The notes below the pieces were generated by a model, which saw only the letters and a program-made list of their open reading frames with translations, searched no databases and had not been told where the DNA came from. The position numbers and the translations under genes are program-made. From Lasiosphaeris hirsuta (Eukaryota; Ascomycota; Sordariomycetes; Sordariales; Lasiosphaeriaceae), in contig JAUKUA010000006.1 of NCBI GenBank assembly GCA_030549175.1, forward strand, positions 4,154,001 to 4,218,000: a stretch of DNA of 64,000 bases, written 5' to 3'. Positions within the stretch are counted from its first letter, which is position 1. Each line of letters opens with the position of its first letter. Positions 56,284 through 64,000 of the stretch are shown one piece after another.

Positions 56284-57718
56284 TGTGGAGGCTGGGGTTT
56301 TGGCGATGTTGCGAGCGTGCAAGTGTCTGGAGTGGGGAGGAGTGCAAGGGTGCAGATGTGAAGAGCGGCAATGTCCAAGTCGGAAAAGTGTATCCAAGAG
56401 TCTTATATATTCAAGCAGAAGCCATTTCTCTCTCGGACTGGCCAAATTCCCGAGCTGAGAAATCTAAAATCCGGAACCCGACTCTCGGGACGAGGCCCGT
56501 CACGGACGAAGCGTGGACGAAAGCAGCAGCACCGGCGAATTTGGGTTGGCGGGGTTCCTTACCGGCGAAAGTGGCCGTTGCCAAGACTCCCCCAATCTGA
56601 TGGCGCGCACGACAGTGCAACTCGCCATCACCGGCCTATGGCAATGGCAGTTTGGCGGCGCCATGCACTGTCCTGCGCCGGATGTGTCATCCCCCTCGCA
56701 AGCCGTCGTCGCAGCATATGTCAGCGCATGACATAATTCACTTTTTTGAATGCCGTAATCCGCAACATCCAATGGTGCGATAGTACACAATATCTAGCAC
56801 AATCCAGGAGATCAACATCGTCATGGAACTACTTGGCAGGAGAAAGGGGGGTCCCTGCTCCCATTTCCAGATCCTAACATCGTGGCCAAGTTGGCCAGGC
56901 ATGTCAACATGGTAAATTTGGCATATTAAGGAGTTGCAGGCCCATCATGAATAATATCAAAAGAATCCTCACAAATCCAGGGACATTTCCAGGCCCACAA
57001 CCCTTAGCCATGGCATACAGGAGTATCTAGATAGGAGGCATTTTTCCGGAAAGAATAGGGGTAGCCTACTTATCAAAGCCCTAGATTACACAGCCCACAT
57101 AGACTCTTTTTGATAGGGTGGCTCCTTTAGCATTGCCTGACATAAAGCCCTGGATTTCAAGGCTCATAGGGGGGGAGGTTTCCTTTTGATAAGGTGGCAC
57201 TTTGAGAGGGTGGCTCTCTTAATATGCCTTGACATGCTTTGACATGCCGTCCGCGAGTAAACCCCCCCACCCCCCCTTATATATATCCGTTCAATTTTTT
57301 CTATCTCTAAACCCAATAGATCTATAGGCTTAGATAGTATATAAGAAATTAGACCTTTAAGAGCCTGGAGAGGTTCTTGGAGAGGTCCTAGGTTTAAGTA
57401 CCGGCTTGAAAAAGACCCTTTTTTTTGCCCCTTTTCTTTTAGGTCTTAATATGATGTCAGGGCTTAAAATAAGGGTCCCCTTGACATACACTTCTTAGTG
57501 CCAACAGGCCTAACACGGCTGTTTCTATCATGGCCACTATAGATACAACAATTTTTTTGCTTTTTTGCTTTTTTTTTATGTCAAGATAGGTAGGATATTT
57601 AGAATATATGCACGTTGCGGTGCAATCTACTTTGACATGGGAAAAATACAAAAACGTCAAATGTCAACACGCTGTTAATATACTGGTTTTAATCATGACC
57701 AGAGGGGGGCTTCTCCTG
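56284..57718. other. Intergenic, AT-rich right half
   Basis: Left part: promoter of the MDR gene. From about 56.8 to 57.7 kb the sequence is AT-rich with C-runs (57266-57278) and T-runs (57418-57426, 57549-57555, 57569-57577), and the phrases ggtggctc and gacatgc recur. This looks like decayed repeat DNA, but no element or peptide can be named. Confidence 0.45.
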
Positions 57719-59384
57719 CTAGGCAGTGTACACCCCCGCCATCACCGCCGCCAACAGCATACCCAACCCATCCAACCCAGCATGCCACCCATCCAGCACA
57801 TCCTCCACAGCCCGACTCCTCCCCTCCCCCACGCCGCCCTTGAACCCCACCATCACCCCGGTCCCGGCCCCGGCCCCAAACTTGGCCACGGCCAAGTCGC
57901 CCACGGTATCCAACCTCGGCCCGTTGACGCGCACCTCGGCCCAGGCCGCCTCGAACTCGCGCGCCCAGTCGGTTTCGGTCCGCGCCTCCCACAACGCGCG
58001 CCCGCTCGGCAGCGGGATCAGGTTCGGGTCCATGATGATGTCGCAGCCCTCGGCGCCGACCACCAGCGACGTCAGGAAGCACACGATGGTCACGCGCCGC
58101 CGCGTCTCCTCGTGGATCCAGTCGCGCCACGCCGGCCGCGCCGTGCGCGCGTGCGCCGGGCTGAAGGGCCCCGGCACGAGGTGTGCGAAGCGCGCTGAGA
58201 GCTTTTTCATGGTTCTCAGCATGTCGTGGTTGGCGACGAAGTACTCGTGCCCCGACTCGATCACGCGCATTAGTAGGTAGATGACCATGGCTTGGATCGA
58301 GGCGAGGGTTTCGTCACGTGTGAGGGTGTCCATCTGAGCTGGGGGTCAGTGAGGAGGTTCATGGAAAGTGGGATTGTGGGAGGGGGGGGAAGGGGGGGGG
58401 AGAACGGACCGAGTCGCGGATCCGGCGGTGCTCGTCGTCGACGCTCTGCCAGAGGAAGCCCGCGGTCGTGGCGGTGCGCGCGGTGAAGACGTGGGCGATG
58501 CCGAAGCACATCGACAGCGGTCGCAGCAGGGTGAAGCCGCTGGCCTGGTCGCCGACCTGGAGGGGCTGCTGCTGCTGCTGCTGCCCCCCCGCCACGTTGT
58601 GCAGCCCGCTGGCGGCCGCGTGGATGAAGGGCGGCAGGCTCTCGGGCCGCATCATCATGCGCGGGTACGTCCGGATCACCGAGATGAGGTGGGCGCGGCA
58701 CCCGGGCGAGATGAACTCGCGGGGCGAGGACGGCCACTTCGGCATGGCGTTGGCGATGCGGTTGGGAGCCACCAGTAATTGCATGTCCAGTGGGTTCGAC
58801 GGCGGGGAGAAGGCCCTGAAATCGTTCAGGTCGTAGGGCGAGGATTGGGGAAAGGCGCTGGTGATGTCGAAAAAGCGGAAGGCGCCAGTAGGATTGCTGG
58901 AGTGAAGGTTGGCCGAGGTTGAGGCCCACCCCGTGTGCTGCCAGTTCTCTCCACCGAGCGCTTCTTCCGCCAGGAAGTCCTCGCTCATGGAGATGCCGTG
59001 GGCTTCACTGGAAGGGCCCCCGTTGTCGATGTCGTCTGGGGCCATGCCCAGGGCCGTCACCAAACTCGGGTATGAAGTGCCCCCCGGAGAAGTAGGGTTG
59101 GTAGCTGCGTCTGGAGATGTGCTTGCATCCTCGCCACCCTCTGCGGCAGCCGCGCTGCCAGGGGCATCGTCATTGGCGTACGTGCATGTCAATTGCTTGC
59201 TAACACACCGGGAACAGGGCCGCTCAAAGTCGCATTTGCTCTTGGTCTTTCTGCACGATTGGCAAGCTTTTGGCCGGCCGGGTTGAGTCTGGATCTTGGC
59301 TGCTCGCCGGCGGCAGTATTGCATATGCCGCGTGTGAGAGATTTCTGCCCGCGTCTTTGTCAGAATTGGATACCAACATGGCAT
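57719..59384 (-). CDS. Zn2Cys6 transcription factor, with a possible preceding zinc-finger remnant
   Basis: Two exons on the minus strand, 59384-58410 and 58333-57719, encode 529 residues. The 76-nt intron uses a GTCCGT donor and a CTCAG acceptor. The DNA-binding cluster is CQSCRKTKSKCDFERPC at residues 41-57 with C60 and C67 (spacing C-2-C-6-C-5-C-2-C-6-C). Just before it, HTRHMQYCRRR looks like the end of a C2H2-type finger, so an upstream exon may be missing and the start at 59384 is uncertain. The remainder is a long effector region without the full fungal TF middle homology domain, with a poly-Gln stretch (GGQQQQQQPLQ) and ASIQAMVIYLLMRVIESGHE, SARFAHLVPGPFSPAHA and WIHEETRRRVTIVCFLTSLV. 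It acts in the nucleus; targets are unknown. The nearest gene is the GH43 enzyme, 1.5 kb away and transcribed in the same direction. Confidence 0.88.
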
Positions 59385-60843
59385 GACAGCCTGTAGGTAC
59401 CTTGATCAAATGGCTTTCTACATATGGAGCAAAAGTACAGCATTGTTACAAGCTCGAGCCGTTAAGGTTTGGAGGTGATGGCGCAGTTTGGAGTGCCGAT
59501 ATGCTAGACGGATGTTCCCGTTGTTGGTCTTGGTCTTCGTCGTGGATTAATCAGCTATGAAAAAGTGGTTTTGTCAGCACTGCAATCAGCTTTCTCTTCG
59601 TGGCAGGGAAATTGCAGTGCATTCAATGCTCCCAAAGTTGCTTCAACTTTTGACGGCAAAACCAGAAGAGAAAAAAAACAACAATAGCACTGAGCATCCA
59701 GAAAAAAAAATTCGAGAGCCAATAAAACAAGAGGAACACATACTCGATAATTTGTTTGATTTGATACTGGTTACCACTCTTAGGGACTCGCGCTTGCCCA
59801 GTTGTCGGGCTCTGTATTCAGTTCTGAGATGAGGTGATATACCCTATGCATTCCAAGCTACAGGGGTTGAGTTGCTTCTAGACATTCGAGTTGCTTAGGT
59901 AAACTTAATTTGGAATCAGCTTTACATAATGCTTTAGAATCGGCCGCTACAGTACCAGCGCGACTATGTCAGCTATTATAAACTTCTCTATTAAACTTAG
60001 CATCGAGCTCGACTTATGCCTCTTTCCCTGCTTCTTACTGGACCTACTTCTAAGATACAAGATACGGCGGCTGACAACGTGCAGGATGCCGTGAACCTGG
60101 AGACTTCCAACCTCTTTGAGAATTACCATGGACTTTTTCCAAGCATTCTTCTGTTCCATCCATCCAACTGTAATTTGCAAAGAATAAGGTACAGTCCAAT
60201 GTCCTGCACCCCTTTCGATTTTTTCGAGTCTAACCATCTCTCACAGTCAATCTGGGGACTCAAATTAACACCTGCATGCCCTCAGCATGCGGATTGGCGA
60301 CTTACAGGCACATACAATCCTACCCTGGTTTGTTTTGTTAGATAGCGTGGACCTCCCCGCAAAGGCCCTAATAAGGGAGAAACTGAAGGCCTGGGGAGAA
60401 ATCCTGGAGAGGCTTCATTACCTCTCTTGGTTTGGTGAGAATGTCACGCCCTACCAAAAAAATCCAGGGCTAGACTGTACATAGAACGAGGTCGTTATGT
60501 TTCAGATTCCCTCGCTGTCCCCTTACTAAGTGCCGGGGGGGGGTCCTTGTGCTCGGCACCGTAAAATGATAAGGCCATGATAATGACCGAGGCATTCCCG
60601 GATTCCCTGAACGGCTCACCAGACAAACATGAGGCACCTACCTAAACAAAGAACAGTCTCACGGCGATAGATGGGGATTTTCTGTGACCCCATCATCTGA
60701 GCAAAGACGAAACACAAATCATGGTGCGCCAGGGAAATTGAGAGAGTCATTTGGACTCCAAGTAGAAATCCCTCTTGTTATAAGATGGCTTGAGCATTGT
60801 GCCATTTTACCTCTCGTTACCAGACAATCAAGCCAAAGCAAGC
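59385..60843. other. Intergenic between regulator and GH43 gene
   Basis: No gene is supported. A 42-bp palindromic transposon scrap lies at 59578-59619. Sequence is AT-rich around 59.6-60.2 kb. The left end includes the regulator promoter. Confidence 0.45.
59578..59619. mobile_element. Minimal palindrome of the Tc1-like family ends
   Basis: CACTGCAAT (59578-59586) and ATTGCAGTG (59611-59619) are perfect inverted 9-mers enclosing only 24 bases. They equal the outermost bases of the transposon ends at 17398 and 24913, so this is likely an end-to-end deletion product. Confidence 0.5.
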
Positions 60844-62514
60844 CTAGCTGGCATTCTCCATAGTGAAACTCTTCACCTTCACCTCGCCGCCCAGCTCTTT
60901 TGTAGCGTGGTTGAACACGCCGAATCGATACCCGCTAAAGTACCGCCACGAGTTGCTCAAGGCCGCACCAGGCCCCAAGCCCACAAAGTTCTTCCCCCCA
61001 TCGACACTGTACGAAAAAGCCGCTCTCCGCTCCGTGCTCGTGCCAAACGCGGGCGTGATGTCAGCCTCGATACGTAGCCACACGTCCTCCCCGCCCGCAA
61101 GCGTCGGCCCCGCCGCCGCCACCGTGCCCTCGGCCAAAGTAGACCACGTCCCCTCCGCCAGCGTCAAATCCCTCACCATCACCACCCTCGCCGCCGCCCC
61201 TTCCTTCCACACCCCGACATACGCCGCGCGGTCGCGAAACAGCACGGCGCCAGCCCGATCTCCATCCCGCATCGCACTCACATCCAGCCGGAACGTCCCA
61301 ACCGCCTTCGGCCCCACAATCCTCTGCGTAAGCGTATTCCTCGCCGCAAACAGATCCCCCGTCACATCCGCCGTCCCCAGCACCAGCCCCCCGCCCTCCG
61401 CCATCCTCCACCGCGTCCCCTCCGGGTCATGGTTCCACTCCCACCCCTCCCCCAGCGCTCCGCCCTCGAAGAGATCCGTCCCCCCAACCCCGCCCACCGT
61501 CCGGTCCGTCTCCACCGGCGTCGGGTACTCCCCACCCCACCGCCCCGCCGCGTCCAGCACCACCTCGGGCCACCCGTCGGCGCTCCACCGCAGCGGCGCC
61601 ACCACCGGGATTCGCCCGCCGGGGTACGCGTCCAGGAAGGCGACGTACCACCACCGGCCGTCGGGCGCGTCGACCATGCCGCCCTGGTGGGCGAACCCGG
61701 CGGGGGTACCTGCCGGGAGCGGGCCGGCGACGCGCGTGACGAGCGCGCGGGCGGTGTAGGGCCCCAAGGGCCCGCCGGCCGACTTGAGGACCACCTCGGC
61801 GTCGGCGGGGCGCGTCGCGAGGATGTAGTACGTCCCGCGGGTCTTGTACAGGCGGGCACCCTCGAGCGTGGTGCCGGGGGGCGGGGTGTAGACCTGTTGG
61901 GTGCTGACCTGGCGCAGGCCGTCGGGGGAGAGCTGGGCGATGTGGATCGAGGGGCTGCCATAGACGACGTACATGGTGTCGTCGTCAGAGTCGATCAGCA
62001 GGCCGCTGTCGTAGTAGCACGTGTTGATGGGCGGCTGCGCGGTCCAGTTCCACCGGCCGGCGGGGACCTCGCCCGCGTGGGCACCGGCGGTGGTGCCGGC
62101 CGCGGTGAAGATGTGGGTTTGGCGGTTTTCGATGCAGCCCATCCAGTAGAACATGTCGTTGGACGCGCGGTAGCGTAGCGTGCTTGCCCAGATGCCCTTG
62201 ACGTAGCCGTTGCCGCTGCCGTTGAGGCTGTAGCGCGCGCCAAACGACGAGAGCAAAGGCACGCTGTGCGTCACCGGCGTCCAGTGTACTAGGTCGTATG
62301 ATTTGAGAACCGGCGCGCCGGGTGAGTAGGCGAAGGTGGATGAGGAGTAGTAGAAGACATGACCGACCCGGAACACGTCGAGGTCTGGGTAGTCTTGCCA
62401 GAGGACCGGGTTGGTGAAGTTCGTGGCGCGGGCCGGGAGGGCTGGGTTGGCGGCTGTGGTGGTGAGGAGGATGGCGAGGAACAGGATTGTGGACCGGATG
62501 TGGATGGAAAACAT
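60844..62514 (-). CDS. Secreted glycoside hydrolase family 43 enzyme
   Basis: A single exon on the minus strand encodes 556 residues from ATG 62514. The N-terminus MFSIHIRSTILFLAILLTTT with cleavage near AANPALPARA is a signal peptide, so the enzyme is secreted. The five-bladed GH43 catalytic domain shows NPVLWQDYPDLDVFRVG (base Asp44), YYDSGLLIDSDDDTMYVVYG (Asp169) and TTLEGARLYKTRGTYYI (acid Glu218). FAHQGGMVDAPDGRWWYVAF is another family block. After residue about 335 a beta-sandwich C-terminal domain follows (GTFRLDVSAMRDGDRAGAVL, FRDRAAYVGVWK, YRFGVFNHATKELGGEVKVK), usual in fungal GH43 beta-xylosidases and alpha-arabinofuranosidases. It should trim arabinose- or xylose-containing plant polysaccharides; which one cannot be read off the sequence. 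Codon third positions are strongly GC. Confidence 0.93.
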   Translation of the reverse strand: MFSIHIRSTILFLAILLTTTAANPALPARATNFTNPVLWQDYPDLDVFRVGHVFYYSSSTFAYSPGAPVLKSYDLVHWTPVTHSVPLLSSFGARYSLNGSGNGYVKGIWASTLRYRASNDMFYWMGCIENRQTHIFTAAGTTAGAHAGEVPAGRWNWTAQPPINTCYYDSGLLIDSDDDTMYVVYGSPSIHIAQLSPDGLRQVSTQQVYTPPPGTTLEGARLYKTRGTYYILATRPADAEVVLKSAGGPLGPYTARALVTRVAGPLPAGTPAGFAHQGGMVDAPDGRWWYVAFLDAYPGGRIPVVAPLRWSADGWPEVVLDAAGRWGGEYPTPVETDRTVGGVGGTDLFEGGALGEGWEWNHDPEGTRWRMAEGGGLVLGTADVTGDLFAARNTLTQRIVGPKAVGTFRLDVSAMRDGDRAGAVLFRDRAAYVGVWKEGAAARVVMVRDLTLAEGTWSTLAEGTVAAAGPTLAGGEDVWLRIEADITPAFGTSTERRAAFSYSVDGGKNFVGLGPGAALSNSWRYFSGYRFGVFNHATKELGGEVKVKSFTMENAS

Positions 62515-63785
62515 CGTGGCGGGCACATACGGTGTTGCTGATGGCTGGAGATGTGTTCACCGGCTGGTTGGGGGGGCTGAGTCATATGAAACCAGTTTCA
62601 CCCTGCTTGGATTATTAACATTTACATCTCAAATGGCATACTTCAGCGAGCTACATCATAGAATTTTAACCCCCTTTACTAAAGAGGATTCCCTAGGAGC
62701 TGCCAGTTTTAACCACCAGTCGCGGAGGCTGGAGCTAGTTAATATGGGAACGAACAGCAACAGTGGCAGCCAGTGGAATGACGTCTAATTACTTCTGCCG
62801 CGAGAGAGAGACTTCATTGGTGGCATTGCTTGAGACCCGCGCTTTGGCGGCTGAACCTTTGGGACATATAAATGCGACTCCGCATCATGTTATGTTGCTA
62901 CCGATGCGACGGCACTGGGTTTTGTGTCGGGTTGGAGTCACCCAATAAGGTACGAACAATAGCTGCTTGGGAGCATCTTCAATTCTAAGCTCCGTTGGCC
63001 ATATATTGTCGGCAATATGGCAAGCTAGAAGCGCGCCAATCACAAGTCCCCTCGGCCTTTACCATTCTACTGAATTGCTCCCTCCCCAACGACTCCACCA
63101 CAAATCCGATTTACCATGATAGGTCTGTGATAACGTTATCACTAGTGATAATGTTGGGAATAGAAGCCGATAGGTCCGACGTTGCGAGCGACATTCCGGT
63201 TCTCGAGTCAACTTATGCGTCCACCCCTATTCCAGAAACGATACAAAGTTCAACCACCAAAACATAACATCAGGAATGCATCGTAAATCTCCGCGGCAGA
63301 ACCTCGCTGTCTATTACATCAGCAAAATCGCCGTTTTCTCAACCCATCTACTGTACCTAAACACGGCGTGTGAATTATTTTTCCAGGCTCCATATCTCCA
63401 AGCATGATGCAAGGGAGTCTGCCATGTCCCATCTTCTCTACCGCCCTCGCTCGGAAATCCGCCAATGTAACCGACCGCCCCCCCCCCCCCCCCCCCAAAC
63501 CGCACCAGTAACATTGAACTGGGCCTCTAAATGTAGCTCATCGCCAAATCTTTGCGGGTATATCACTTGATGTGCCAAACCACGCACTCTGCCGCCTATA
63601 ACTAGATAAGTCCTGGCGACCAGCAGTCCAACTTTTCGTCCTAGCCGGTATCCTACCCTCAGCTGCAAGGCCTCGGGACGCTATTGGTGCGCATAATCCG
63701 GTATTTTCCAACGTCCATCAAGTCTGTTGGACAGTCCACTGCTTTCGGTGCTCGCCATCAAACAAGATTCTTCAGCCGAGCGAGA
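62515..63785. other. Intergenic, promoter side of GH43
   Basis: No gene is supported. Left part: GH43 promoter. A TATAAA-like stretch near 62867 and a C-run at 63478-63496 are the only notable features. Confidence 0.45.
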
Positions 63786-64000
63786 TCAGCCCGCTGCCTT
63801 CTCTCTGTTCTCCTGCGCCAATGTGAATATCTTTTGCCAAACCTCCAACCAGCGCTCATGCTGCGCTGTCGGCAGCTTTCCCGGGCTCTTGAAGCTCCGT
63901 GTCAGCAAGTCGCGCAGTCGTGCGCGAAGAACCTTCATCACGAGCATCGTCTTCCAGTCCGAAACAGCGAAGCGCGCGCGGTTTCCGTCGAGAATAAGTA
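63786..64000 (-). CDS. 3' end of an unidentified gene (partial)
   Basis: A minus-strand frame enters from the right edge and ends at TGA 63788-63786, giving about 71 residues: ILDGNRARFAVSDWKTMLVM, then KVLRARLRDLLTRSFKSPGK, LPTAQHERWLEVWQKIFTL and AQENREKAAG. It looks like the helical, charged C-terminus of a soluble protein. I do not recognise it; the body of the gene lies outside the window. Confidence 0.6.
   Translation of the reverse strand, partial: LILDGNRARFAVSDWKTMLVMKVLRARLRDLLTRSFKSPGKLPTAQHERWLEVWQKIFTLAQENREKAAG

Noticed and set aside
61429..62178. 249-codon plus-strand frame
   Set aside because: Antisense shadow of the GH43 gene, created by GC-rich codons.

Overview
The window is nuclear DNA of a filamentous ascomycete, most likely a Sordariomycete. 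Genes carry short introns of about 46 to 76 nt, with a few longer, having GT..AG borders and CTAAC or CTGAC branch sites. Third positions are GC-rich. Two tRNA genes are present, one with an intron. Gene families are typically fungal: a LaeA-like methyltransferase, Zn2Cys6 factor, Dal5-type permease, GH43 hydrolase, and an NB-ARC/TPR NLR. Several broken genes look damaged by repeat-induced point mutation (RIP). Exon boundaries below were read by eye from splice sites and reading frame.

Layout. 1-24.3 kb is ordinary housekeeping or metabolic sequence: the end of an unknown gene, a DAO-family FAD oxidoreductase, a LaeA-like methyltransferase, homogentisate dioxygenase (-), a small DUF6699-type protein (-), tRNA-Gly and tRNA-Arg, a multi-pass membrane protein (-), copper amine oxidase, a hotdog thioesterase (-) and the TFIIH subunit Tfb2. 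24.9-27 kb is a transposon block: a Tc1/IS630-type transposase facing a relic gene with four in-frame TAG codons.

28-32.6 kb is the most interesting part. A divergent pair shares a promoter of about 200 bp. The minus-strand gene encodes a HeLo-like N-terminal domain protein that ends in a motif very like the sigma amyloid signalling motif. The plus-strand gene encodes an NLR that begins with the same motif, followed by NB-ARC and about 14 near-identical 42-residue TPR units. This is the layout of a fungal NLR and cell-death effector pair wired by amyloid templating. A small secreted cysteine-rich protein lies just downstream.

34-43 kb holds a Dal5-type permease (-), a decayed gene (-) and a large membrane glycoprotein (-). 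44.8-49.6 kb is repeat-derived, rich in relic frames with TAG stops and in short transposon ends. 50.9-64 kb holds a single-pass membrane protein with a Ser/Gly linker, a DUF7924-type pseudogene, an MDR dehydrogenase (-), a Zn2Cys6 regulator (-), a secreted GH43 enzyme (-) and the 3' end of an unknown gene (-).

Apart from the NLR/effector pair, and possibly the regulator near the GH43 gene, I see no evidence that neighbouring genes work together.
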